Origin: Deltaproteobacteria bacterium
GTDB lineage: Bacteria > Myxococcota_A > UBA9160 > UBA4427
Assembly (NCBI GenBank): GCA_029261855.1
Contig: JAJDAN010000091.1
Location: forward strand, 1-57,900
DNA: 57,900 bases
Direction: 5' to 3'
Shown: piece after piece, positions 23,702 to 31,707 of the stretch
Position numbering within the stretch: position 1 is the first letter of the stretch
Layout: the number at the start of each line of letters is the position of its first letter
Notes under the pieces: generated by a model
What the model saw: the letters and a program-made list of their open reading frames with translations, nothing else
What the model was told of the DNA's origin: nothing
Databases searched by the model: none
Translations under genes and position numbers: made by a program

Positions 23702-25075
23702 CTAGCACGGGGCGAGTTCGTAGGGGTTCTCGACCTGCTCAAGGTATCCGATTCTGAGGCCCAGTGCAGCCCCACTGTGATCCCCCGTCTCGTCCCGGTC
23801 AAGGTAGCGAACGGAGTCGACGACTTGAACCTTATCGACGTTTCCGTCGAGCTGGATGTTCGTCGAGATCAACTTCCGGACGTCCGCGATAAAGGTCGAG
23901 GTCCGCCTTTCGTGACCGGCCCAGCCCTCCTGGGTCAAGTTTACGCCTACCTCGAAGGAGTTCGTCGAGCGAGTAGCGTTCTCGGCGTCGTCGTACTTTG
24001 CCCGCAGGGAAGTAACCATAATCGCGGGGTAGACCCCGTGCGATCCGTCCGGATCCCCGAAGCGGTAGACGCGCTTTACGTCCGTGAGATAGCCATTATC
24101 GAACGTAATCGTCCGCAGCTTGGCCTCCAGGAGGCGGATTACCTTCTCCTCCGCCGAGACCATTCCGGCCGCCCCGAGGAGCCAGTCGAGCGTATCGTCG
24201 ACGATCTCCCCGATGCTTACGGAGTCCTCGGAGGAATGGTCGAGGATCTTCGAGTTCGCGGCCGCGAAGGTCGCGGAGCCTTCGATTAAGAGCTGATTGA
24301 TCGCCCCGGCGTTCCAGAAGGAGCCGAGGTCCTCCTGGTTAATGGGGTATCCGGGGCCGATATAGTCCGTAGAGGTGCCCGCGACGTCGGAGAGGACGTA
24401 GACCGGGAGGGCCGCGTTATCCGGCGTATTCACGTACGAGACGACCGAGGCCGCGATCAGGTCCGCGAGCAGGATACTTAGGATCGTCGTCGCCGGGTTC
24501 GTCGAGAAGTGAGTCGCGAGGGTCGTATTCTTTATCGACACGTAGGAGGCGACCGGGTTCCGCAGGACCCCGCCCTGGTATCGAGAACTCTCGCGCTCCG
24601 CGGCGAGCCCGGATCCGGGATTCGCTGTATCCGGACCGAGCAGGGAGAAGGCGAGGGCCGTAGCTCCAGACCCGATCCCGTAGCAGAACATCCGAAGCGG
24701 GTCGACCGCGAGGCTCGAAGCGGCGAACCGGAGGAACTGAACGGCCCGCGCCGAGTCCTTCTCCGCATGCTCGGCCGCCCCGAAGAGCCCGTCCCCGACT
24801 AGGGAGTCGTCGGTAACCGTGTAGGAGCACCAGGCGACATTAAAGCCCGCCTCGTAGGCGAGATAGGGCAGACCGTCGGAGGGGCGCAGGATCCCGCCCT
24901 CTGCCCGCGGAGGAGCCGATCCGAAGTTCGAGTCGTCGGTATCGGGGAAGTAGACGAAGGTCGGATAGGTGATCCCGTCGGCGCTTCCGCGCTTCCAGAA
25001 GTCGAGGACCTGGTAGGCGTTTCCGCCCGCGGGGTTGTAGTCAGCACCTAGGAAGAATGCGGGAATCTCGGCCAT
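23702..25075 (-). CDS. Fusion of an alpha/beta-hydrolase-like domain with a tail terminator protein
   Basis: A 457-aa protein of two parts. Residues 30-300 look like a carboxylesterase-type alpha/beta hydrolase: GLPYLAYEAGFNVAWCSY, then DSARAVQFLRFAA, the elbow YGIGSGATAL (132-141), a possible acid near 230 and His280 in ILDHSS. By alignment of G-x-S-x-G the nucleophile position is Gly135, so the enzyme may be inactive or use Ser136. Residues 306-455 (KVIRLLEAKLRTI...YPAIMV) fit a tail terminator, as does the position just before the tube gene. It would ring the tail's upper end. Confidence 0.7.
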   Translation of the reverse strand: MAEIPAFFLGADYNPAGGNAYQVLDFWKRGSADGITYPTFVYFPDTDDSNFGSAPPRAEGGILRPSDGLPYLAYEAGFNVAWCSYTVTDDSLVGDGLFGAAEHAEKDSARAVQFLRFAASSLAVDPLRMFCYGIGSGATALAFSLLGPDTANPGSGLAAERESSRYQGGVLRNPVASYVSIKNTTLATHFSTNPATTILSILLADLIAASVVSYVNTPDNAALPVYVLSDVAGTSTDYIGPGYPINQEDLGSFWNAGAINQLLIEGSATFAAANSKILDHSSEDSVSIGEIVDDTLDWLLGAAGMVSAEEKVIRLLEAKLRTITFDNGYLTDVKRVYRFGDPDGSHGVYPAIMVTSLRAKYDDAENATRSTNSFEVGVNLTQEGWAGHERRTSTFIADVRKLISTNIQLDGNVDKVQVVDSVRYLDRDETGDHSGAALGLRIGYLEQVENPYELAPC

Positions 25076-25440
25076 TATCGATAGCCCCCCTTCCAGAGGC
25101 GAAGCGTAATCGTAGTTTGAGCTTGCCGGGAGGAGAGGAAGACCTCGACCTCCTCGGGATCGTCGAAGACGACGAGAACGGTCCCGGCCTCGTCGTGGAC
25201 GTAGGTCATAGGGAGAGTTCCGAAGATCGTCCGGTTCAAGAGGTCGCGGAGTCGTCGCACCTTCGCCGGATTACCGACCAGGATCGGGACCTCGAAGATA
25301 TCGATCGGCCGCTCGTCCAGCTGGCGCGAGAAGGAGGGCCCCTCGTCTCCGCGGGATTGGACGTCCAGACGCTCTCGGGTACGACTCCAGGGCTCCTCGC
25401 CCTGGATATCGAAGACCTCGGCAGGCGTGATCGCGGGCAT
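25075..25440 (-). CDS. Hypothetical virion-assembly protein, 121 aa
   Basis: A 121-aa protein between the gpG-like connector and the tail terminator fusion, joined to both by one-base TAATG overlaps. A helical stretch (KVRRLRDLLNRTI) is followed by beta strands (MTYVHDEAGTVLVVFDD). The position suggests a head-tail joining or tail completion component. I do not recognise the family. Confidence 0.7.
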   Translation of the reverse strand: MPAITPAEVFDIQGEEPWSRTRERLDVQSRGDEGPSFSRQLDERPIDIFEVPILVGNPAKVRRLRDLLNRTIFGTLPMTYVHDEAGTVLVVFDDPEEVEVFLSSRQAQTTITLRLWKGGYR

Positions 25441-26132
25441 TACGGCTTCCTCCGTGTCGACTTCATCCGGCTACGGATCGCTTCCGCTACGAGCTGGACC
25501 CGCTTCTTACTGCCTGCATTGTGGGTATCGCGCATGCCGAGCCTCGCCGGGATCTTCGGTTCCCCGTCGAAGAGGAGGTAGAGGAAGAGTAGCTCCCCAG
25601 CCTGCGCGGGGTCTTCCTTCACGATAAAGCCTAGCACGCTGCCGGTATGCTCCGGAGTCGAGAAGACGAAGGTATCGTCCCACTCCCTAGCGGACGCTTC
25701 CCTCGGGACCCCGCTAGGAGTCATCGCGTCTTCTAGCGGGATCGTGAGCGCCCGGGCCGCCTTCGGCCGCAGAGAGATCTCCCCGCCTGCGGACTTGGTC
25801 CCTAGTTCGTGCGTGATCGCGTAGGGGCTGGTCGTAAACTTCCGGCTCTCGATCGACCCGAGGCTGCCGTTATGCGTCACGCGAGCGTCGAAACTTCCCT
25901 TTAGACCAGCCTCCCCGGACCGGGTCGCCAGCGAAGCCGACGGGGACTTCGGTCCGGATAGCGAGAGCGGCCCGCTGATCGACTTCTTCATTTTCCCAGA
26001 CCAGGAGATACCGTCCTTCCGGAAGGCCTGGAGGACGCTCTCGAACATGACCTCGCCCCCGATCTGGTTTAGGCGGAGGCCGATCTCCTCGAACACTTCA
26101 TCGAAGTTAGTGAAGAGGAAGTCATTAGCCAC
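25440..26132 (-). CDS. Head-tail joining / virion morphogenesis protein (Mu gpG-like)
   Basis: A 230-aa protein. The pattern SPYAITHELGTKSAGG, followed later by IPARLGMRDTHNAGSKK and a final basic helix, is characteristic of the phage virion morphogenesis (Mu gpG) and HK97-gp10-like families (YA.IHE.G then P.R). It lies between the head-tail connector and tail terminator genes. It overlaps the upstream gene by eight bases. Confidence 0.75.
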   Translation of the reverse strand: MANDFLFTNFDEVFEEIGLRLNQIGGEVMFESVLQAFRKDGISWSGKMKKSISGPLSLSGPKSPSASLATRSGEAGLKGSFDARVTHNGSLGSIESRKFTTSPYAITHELGTKSAGGEISLRPKAARALTIPLEDAMTPSGVPREASAREWDDTFVFSTPEHTGSVLGFIVKEDPAQAGELLFLYLLFDGEPKIPARLGMRDTHNAGSKKRVQLVAEAIRSRMKSTRRKP

Positions 26133-26817
26133 GGATCGACCTTCGTACGAACGGTTCGAGCATGGTTAGAGCGATCTTCGGGAGCGCCAGCTCGCCGACG
26201 TACTCCGTCGTCCCCGTTCTATCCCGGGTGCTAGATCGGCCCAGGTTCCGCCTACGCTTGAACGTCTCCCCGAGGATGATCGTCGCGGCATGCGAGATCG
26301 ATTCCGCGACCCCGCGGAGGGCGTTCGCCGGAGCCCCAGCGGCCGACGAGGCGACCAGGTAGTCGAGGTCCGCGGCATCGCCGGTAACCCACTGGAACTT
26401 ATCCGCGATCCCCCCGGTAGCTGTTATCCGGACCTGCCCGGGCTTCGTGAAGCGGAGCGGAGTATCGAGTTCGACGAACCCGCCGTCGGCGGAGAGGTGG
26501 TAGTTCTCGCGCTCGATGAGCGTCGGGCTCGTAGCGAAGTCCCGGTCCTCCGCGGTCTCGACCTTAAAGGTCGCGTCGTCCACGACGTTGTTAAACGGGA
26601 GGTAAAGGTACCTCGTAAACCCTTTCCGGTTCGGTCTGGGGTAGACGAGCCGCCCGACGACCCGGTCGATCTTATTGTGGAGCCGGGCTTCGAGTAGCTC
26701 GGTCAAGACCGGGAGGAGACGGTCGATCGTTTCGTCCGGCGAGTCTCCCTTCCCGGTCTCTCCCAACCAGTCCTTGACCCTCTGCCGGGTCGTAACCTCA
26801 AAAGTGGGGACGACCAC
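26125..26817 (-). CDS. Head-tail connector protein (gp6-like)
   Basis: A 230-aa protein whose N terminus (TTRQRVKDWLGETG, then ETIDRLLPVLTELLEARLHN) is the helical opening of the HK97 gp6/DnaT-like connector family. It is followed by a beta-rich insertion (LYLPFNNVVDDATFKVE) and C-terminal helices. Gene order after capsid and before the gpG-like protein fits. It would form the ring beneath the portal. Confidence 0.75.
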   Translation of the reverse strand: MVVPTFEVTTRQRVKDWLGETGKGDSPDETIDRLLPVLTELLEARLHNKIDRVVGRLVYPRPNRKGFTRYLYLPFNNVVDDATFKVETAEDRDFATSPTLIERENYHLSADGGFVELDTPLRFTKPGQVRITATGGIADKFQWVTGDAADLDYLVASSAAGAPANALRGVAESISHAATIILGETFKRRRNLGRSSTRDRTGTTEYVGELALPKIALTMLEPFVRRSIRG

Positions 26818-26823
26818 GGCGGC

Positions 26824-27729
26824 CTATTCCTCGACCGGGGTCGAGATTTCCTCAGTGGGGATAAGGTCCCTCGCGTCTTCGAGAGCTTCGTCGAGACCGG
26901 AGAAGTCGTCCACGGCCGGGACCTCCAGGTCTCCGGGGGCCGCGTCGATCGCTGCCGGAGCGGGCGACGTACGAACCTCAGCGGAGGCGGAGTCTCGCGC
27001 TCTGCGGAGGTCCGTCCGGGCAGCGTGCGCGATCGAGGTATCGATCCCCTGGTAGTCGAGAGCGCCGAAGACTCGGGCTCCGAGGCGGGAAGCGACAGGA
27101 GTCGCGGATTCCGACTGGCGCTCGGGCTCGGCGACCCAGAGCTTATGGCGCTGGTCGAACCTCTGGGCTCCGGTAAAGCCAGCCTCTCGGAGGATCGAAA
27201 GGGTCTCCTCGGTCGGATCGGTAAGCGGGTCGTCTTCGAGTACGAGGTCGCCGGGGTTCGCCCGGGCCTCGAACGGAGGCCACGGCCAAGAGAGGACCCG
27301 GCCGGGCTTGACCTCTAGACGGGCTACGCCGTCCTTGTTCTTCGGTCCATTGCGGACGACGCCCTGCCGGTCGCCCGTTGTGTCCTCTCGCGCTTTGGAG
27401 CCGACGGCCTTACCGGACTTTCCGGCAATCTTCTCGCAGGCATCACGGACGCCCTGGAGCTTCCCGAGGATCATCTCGGCGCGGGATCCCCCGATCCCGG
27501 GGTACGCGCAGAGCTTCCCGACCGCGTCGTCGCCAGTCGCGTAGTCCGCGAGGGCTCCGAGCGTCTCGATCGCGGGTAGCTTGCTTTCCTCCGGAGGAGC
27601 CGCGAGAGCCAGCGCAACCGGTGCAGCTAGCGAGAGGCGTCCAATCGGGAAGCCCTTCCAGCGGTCGGCCTTCTTGAGGGGCGACTTCGCGCTGCCCTTC
27701 GTTCCGGTCTTCTTCTTCGTTTGAGCCAT
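26824..27729 (-). CDS. Hypothetical head-region protein with HhH-like segment
   Basis: A 301-aa protein: a Lys-rich N terminus, an Ala-rich helix, then LCAYPGIGGSRAEMILGKL (about residues 75-93), which resembles a helix-hairpin-helix DNA- or protein-binding motif. The C-terminal 100 residues are acidic. It is first after promoter P9 and follows the capsid block. It might be a minor head protein touching DNA; the function is unknown. Confidence 0.68.
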   Translation of the reverse strand: MAQTKKKTGTKGSAKSPLKKADRWKGFPIGRLSLAAPVALALAAPPEESKLPAIETLGALADYATGDDAVGKLCAYPGIGGSRAEMILGKLQGVRDACEKIAGKSGKAVGSKAREDTTGDRQGVVRNGPKNKDGVARLEVKPGRVLSWPWPPFEARANPGDLVLEDDPLTDPTEETLSILREAGFTGAQRFDQRHKLWVAEPERQSESATPVASRLGARVFGALDYQGIDTSIAHAARTDLRRARDSASAEVRTSPAPAAIDAAPGDLEVPAVDDFSGLDEALEDARDLIPTEEISTPVEE

Positions 27730-27778
27730 AGAGCTATCTTCTCCGATTCTAGGAAGGAGGCCTCGCCTCCGTGGGGTT

Positions 27779-27821
27779 TAGGGTTCCCCTAGAAGGTATC
27801 GAGGGGAGCCGGTCGAGTCAT
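27779..27821 (-). promoter_or_regulatory. Promoter/operator element P9 (connector and tail-tube operon)
   Basis: Minus-strand ATGACT (27816-27821), a 17-bp spacer and TACCTT (27793-27798) follow the terminator hairpin. The palindrome TAGGG-TTC-CCCTA (27779-27791) begins one base past the -10. A small GGAGGC/GCCTCC hairpin lies in the leader before ATG 27729. The -35 is the weakest of the family. Confidence 0.5.
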
Positions 27822-27846
27822 CAGTCTTAAGGGATTGAACGAAGAC

Positions 27847-27883
27847 GGCCCGGTAGGTACCCCCGGAAGGGACCTACCGGGCC
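27847..27883 (-). terminator. Hairpin terminator after the capsid block
   Basis: A perfect 12-bp stem (GGCCCGGTAGGT with ACCTACCGGGCC) with an inner CCC/GGG closing on GGAA-like bases. On the minus strand it is followed by GTCTTCGTT, moderately T-rich. It ends the terminase-capsid transcript 22 bases after the putative decoration gene. Confidence 0.82.
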
Positions 27884-27904
27884 GCTGTAGTTCTGGCCTT
27901 CGAC

Positions 27905-28438
27905 TTACGCGGGTACGTGGACGAAGTATCCGCCGTTCAGGTTCGTAGCGAGGTTCGCCCGGTTTTGCGTTCCAGCCACTCCCGGCAGGTTCTTGTCGGA
28001 GACTTCCGAGTGCTTGACGTAGGTAATCTCCGCGAGGACGGCTGCGAGGAACGTCTGCGCGGCGACAGCCTGGACGAGGCGGAAGCGGACCCACGGCTTT
28101 AGCCGGTTCCCCGCTACCTCCATCAGGTAGACCTTCGAGTCCGAGGCGATCGGGATCGCGACCGGGAACGTAATCACGTTCCCTTCATCGTCGAGCGCGT
28201 CGACGAAGTCTCCGGCTTCCGGAGGGTCGTTACTCGCGTCCCAGTCCGCATGCTGGACTACCAGGTTAACCGCGGCCGTCGCCGAGAGGACGCCGAGCAT
28301 AAGGCTGATTTTCAGCCAGGCCCCAGCGTCCATCCGGAATCCGGTCGCGGGAAGAGCCAGATCGACGACCCCGCGGCTTTGCGGCTCATGGGTCATAATC
28401 GTCTGCATCAAGGTCGAAGGGGTGTAAGCGCCCTGCAT
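27905..28438 (-). CDS. Putative capsid decoration/stabilisation protein
   Basis: A 177-aa protein directly downstream of the major capsid gene and ahead of a terminator, the usual place of a head-decoration protein. The sequence is beta-rich with Ala-rich hydrophobic stretches (WLKISLMLGVLSATAAVNL) and no transmembrane character overall. ACGGAGAA precedes ATG 28438. The role comes from position only. Confidence 0.62.
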   Translation of the reverse strand: MQGAYTPSTLMQTIMTHEPQSRGVVDLALPATGFRMDAGAWLKISLMLGVLSATAAVNLVVQHADWDASNDPPEAGDFVDALDDEGNVITFPVAIPIASDSKVYLMEVAGNRLKPWVRFRLVQAVAAQTFLAAVLAEITYVKHSEVSDKNLPGVAGTQNRANLATNLNGGYFVHVPA

Positions 28439-28495
28439 AGTATTTCTCCGTAGGTTCTGGTCGTTGGTTGGTTGGGATTCGCGGGAGGTTAAGCC

Positions 28496-30064
28496 TTAGT
28501 TGGCCCAGCCGTTAGCGACCTGGAAGGACTCGCCGTGGCGAAGACCGACGTCGACTTTCGCCGACATACGGATCCAGACTTGGCGCTGGAGGAAGGCGTT
28601 AGAAGCGCCATCCGTAGCTCCAGAGTCCGAAGCGTGGATCGAGGGGACGATCTTGGTCGCACCCCAACGTCCGAGGAGCAGGTCGGCCCAGTTACCGAAG
28701 AGCATATCGGTAACGGCTCCGTAGGCGAGCTGGGTCGTGTGCCCGAAGTTGTGCCCCCAGAGCTGGGAGTTACCCAGGCCTGCCGAACCGTTAGCGTTCG
28801 GGCTGGAGTCCATCGGGTTAAAGAGGAGGGGTCGCCCGGAGTGATCCTTGACCTTTCGGAGGATCTGGAGGGCGAGCGGGTTCAGCGCGAAGCCGAGGGA
28901 GCCTTTGTAGGCGTTCCGGCTGGCGAGCTGGAAGATCATGTCGTCCATCAGATCGGTAACGATCTGGAGGGTATTGGACGCCGAGTAGTCGGTCGCGGTC
29001 GGGACTGCGAAGCCGGAGAAGTCGGTTACGCCGATGCCCGGAGCGTTCACGATACCGAGGGGGGAGCCTTCTCCGCCTCCGCCGATCATCACTCCGCGAT
29101 CGATAGCCTCGGCGGTAGCCAGGGCCATATCTTCCTCGACGATTCCGGAGGCGTTAGGAGCGGACTCCATCAGGTCTTCGGAGATCGGAACCACGGTCAC
29201 CAGGGGCCGCGGAGTGAGGTTCAGCATCCCCATAGACGCTTGGCTCTTCGTCGCCTTCTTGCCCTCGGCTACCCAGTAGGCGGTCGCGCCCCCGGAGAGC
29301 TTCGCGAACTGGACCGGGCCGCCGGTCAGGTTCGGAAGGGTACGCATGCCGAGCTGTAGGGCCACGGTATGCGGACGGAGCAGCTCGATTACGTCCGACA
29401 TCCAGGTCGGAGCGATCAGGAAGCCGCCGGTCGAAGAGACGCCCGCGTTCATCGTCTTTTGACGGTAGTCCGCGACCATCTCCTTCTCGGGGAAGGCTTT
29501 ATCCCAGCCCTCCCAGTGGTTCAAGTAGCCTTGAACGGCACGGGTAAGGGAGAACTTCTTGTCGGGGTCGTCGCCGTTCGCGTCCCGGGTCCCGTCGTAG
29601 CCGCCGAGGCCGACGCGAGCCGTACGCTGCTGCGAAAGAAGATTGATCTCCCGCTGCTGCTGCTCCATAAGGCCGACGATTTTCGCCATGTTCCCGGACC
29701 TGTCCTCGTCCGAGAGGACGATTCCGGCCGAGCGGAGAAGCTCGGAGGTCCGGTTATCGTCCTCCGAGGTGCGCTCCTCTTCCTCGCCCTCGCCGGTTCC
29801 GCGGCTTTCGAGCTTCGCGAGACGCGGGAGGACCTTCTCCTCGATCAGGTGGAAGAGGTCGTTCGCGTTCTTCTTCGCGCCTTCGATTCGGGTGTCCGTA
29901 TCGCGCTCGATACGGAACTCCTCGTCGTCCTCGGTGTCGAGGTTGCCTGCGGCTCGCTCCTGATCCTCGAATTCCTTCGTGATCTGGTCGATCTGCTTCT
30001 TGAGGCGCTTCGCCTCGGAAAGGGACTTGATCTTCTGGGTACGCTTCTTCGTCTTGACAGTCAT
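28496..30064 (-). CDS. Major capsid protein (HK97 fold) with N-terminal scaffold domain
   Basis: A 522-aa protein. Residues 1-145 are a charged coiled coil (delta/scaffolding domain) probably removed by the protease upstream. The HK97-fold body follows, with GGFLIAPTWMSDVIELLRP, FAKLSGGATAYWVAEGKK, RPLVTVVPISEDLMES and a late LFGNWADLLLGRWG strand (about residue 455). The last motif recurs in a Tat-signal protein at 45.8 kb. No Shine-Dalgarno is evident before ATG 30064, which is odd for so abundant a protein. Confidence 0.93.
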   Translation of the reverse strand: MTVKTKKRTQKIKSLSEAKRLKKQIDQITKEFEDQERAAGNLDTEDDEEFRIERDTDTRIEGAKKNANDLFHLIEEKVLPRLAKLESRGTGEGEEEERTSEDDNRTSELLRSAGIVLSDEDRSGNMAKIVGLMEQQQREINLLSQQRTARVGLGGYDGTRDANGDDPDKKFSLTRAVQGYLNHWEGWDKAFPEKEMVADYRQKTMNAGVSSTGGFLIAPTWMSDVIELLRPHTVALQLGMRTLPNLTGGPVQFAKLSGGATAYWVAEGKKATKSQASMGMLNLTPRPLVTVVPISEDLMESAPNASGIVEEDMALATAEAIDRGVMIGGGGEGSPLGIVNAPGIGVTDFSGFAVPTATDYSASNTLQIVTDLMDDMIFQLASRNAYKGSLGFALNPLALQILRKVKDHSGRPLLFNPMDSSPNANGSAGLGNSQLWGHNFGHTTQLAYGAVTDMLFGNWADLLLGRWGATKIVPSIHASDSGATDGASNAFLQRQVWIRMSAKVDVGLRHGESFQVANGWAN

Positions 30065-30107
30065 CGGTCTGGGTATCTGCTGGGAGGTAAGTCGGTCGGG
30101 TTTCGAT

Positions 30108-31703
30108 CTAGCCCTCGGAGAGGCGGGAAGTCGGGGTCCGGTCGCCCAATTCGGCTTCCAGCACCAGACCTAGATCGGTTTCGCTTTCTTCCCCGGCAGA
30201 GGCCCTCGTTCGACCGCCTTCGCTGCGATCTCCGGGGCCACCGGAAGTGTCTTCTTCTAGCGTGGATCGTTGCCCCGAGGTAACTACGGACTCAGCGAGG
30301 AGGGCGATAGACCGGGCAACGGCAGCTAGACCTCCCTGATCCTGTGGCGCTCCGGAACCGAAGTCAACCCCCTTATCCGCGGCGATAGGGATACCGTCCA
30401 GGACGTCTTCGATACCGGCGAGGATCTCCGTCGCTCGGGAGATCGTCTCGAACGCCATCGAGAACTGGCTCCGGATCGTCTCGGAGATCGCCATAGAGGG
30501 TGCCGATAGCTCCCCTTCGGGCTCGGTATCGAGAGTCCGGGACTCCTGGAGAGCCTCGATCGCAGCGATCGCCCGGGACTGGACAGAGCCGTCCCCGTCC
30601 TCAATATCGAGGAGGTTGTAGATCTCGTCGAGATCGTCGTTCGGCTCTTCCGAATCGGCCGAGCGCTCCTCGACGTCCTCGTCGTCCTCCAAGTCCCGCT
30701 CGATCTCGAAGTCGAGAGAGTCCTCGCCCTCTTCGATATGCGCGAAGTCGATCCCTCGAAGCTCCCCGACCATATCGAAGAAGCCGTTTACCTTCGAGGC
30801 GAGGCGGTCGGCCTCGTCCTCCGGGCCCAGGGAGCACTCCCGAACGAAGTCGAGGCGCAGGGATTCGGGCATGCGGCCCTCTTCGACGGCCCGCTTTAGG
30901 GTTTCGTCGACGGCCCGCTCGGTCGAGACGAAGACGTACTTCTGCCCCTCCTGGAGGAGCGCGAGCTGGTTCGCGGGCGTCTGGGCCTGCGAGAGTTCGG
31001 TCTGGTCGGAGGTCATAAAGACGACCCCGTAGCGCGGGAGCCCGAGCTTCTGGCGGACCTTCTCGTCGTCCGGTCGCCAGATCTTGACCCCGACGAACCC
31101 GACGGAGACGGCCTTGCAGACGCCCGCGTCGAGCAGGATTACGGCCGGGACCGAGAAAGGGATCCGGTCGTCCGGAATGTAGCGGACCGTCTCGATCGTC
31201 GCCCAGAGGCGGCCGAGCGCGGTATCGATCCGTCGCTGGCGCGGGTCCGAGACCTGCCCGATCGCAGGGCTACTGGACATATGCGACCAGAGGAAAGCCC
31301 CGCCGCTCGCGAGGTGGACGTCCGTACGGAAGCCCTCTCCGGTCGCGTCCGAGTCCTCGGGCCCCTTGGTCTCGCGGGTCATTACGAGATCTCCCAGGCG
31401 GTCGACGACCTGAACCGTCGCCGCGTAGTCGCGGAAGATCGGAACCCCGTCTTCGAGGGCCGCGAGTAGCTCGCCCTTCCCCTCTTCCTTCTTGGGCTTC
31501 TTCCCGGCCTTGGCGGCCTTCGCGTCCTTCGACGAAGCCGGGAAGACGCAGGTAGGAGAGATCGCGTTCGCGGTCGTCCGCATCGTGTAGCGGAGGTCCT
31601 GCTTCATTGCGACGACGTCCTTCGGATCGAATCCCTTTAGGTCCTCGATCGTCGCGGTACCGTTCCCGAGGCGGACCCCGAGGTCCTTTAGCGTGAGAGT
31701 CAT
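30108..31703 (-). CDS. Prohead protease with C-terminal scaffold-like extension
   Basis: A 531-aa protein. Residues 90-210 show the HK97/S78 prohead protease pattern: VVDRLGDLVM, then FLWSH with His141, and KAVSVGF with Ser200, the catalytic pair. After residue 330 comes a long acidic, helical extension, typical of protease-scaffold fusions in which the tail is self-cleaved. It lies between portal and capsid genes. The first 80 residues, with a Lys-rich stretch, are also extra. Confidence 0.83.
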   Translation of the reverse strand: MTLTLKDLGVRLGNGTATIEDLKGFDPKDVVAMKQDLRYTMRTTANAISPTCVFPASSKDAKAAKAGKKPKKEEGKGELLAALEDGVPIFRDYAATVQVVDRLGDLVMTRETKGPEDSDATGEGFRTDVHLASGGAFLWSHMSSSPAIGQVSDPRQRRIDTALGRLWATIETVRYIPDDRIPFSVPAVILLDAGVCKAVSVGFVGVKIWRPDDEKVRQKLGLPRYGVVFMTSDQTELSQAQTPANQLALLQEGQKYVFVSTERAVDETLKRAVEEGRMPESLRLDFVRECSLGPEDEADRLASKVNGFFDMVGELRGIDFAHIEEGEDSLDFEIERDLEDDEDVEERSADSEEPNDDLDEIYNLLDIEDGDGSVQSRAIAAIEALQESRTLDTEPEGELSAPSMAISETIRSQFSMAFETISRATEILAGIEDVLDGIPIAADKGVDFGSGAPQDQGGLAAVARSIALLAESVVTSGQRSTLEEDTSGGPGDRSEGGRTRASAGEESETDLGLVLEAELGDRTPTSRLSEG

Positions 31704-31707
31704 AGTT

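Noticed and set aside
27308-27677. Long plus-strand open frames throughout, for example here and at 40413-41498
   Set aside because: They are antisense shadows of minus-strand genes in GC-rich DNA, with Arg/Pro/Gly-rich nonsense composition, no ribosome sites and no coupling.
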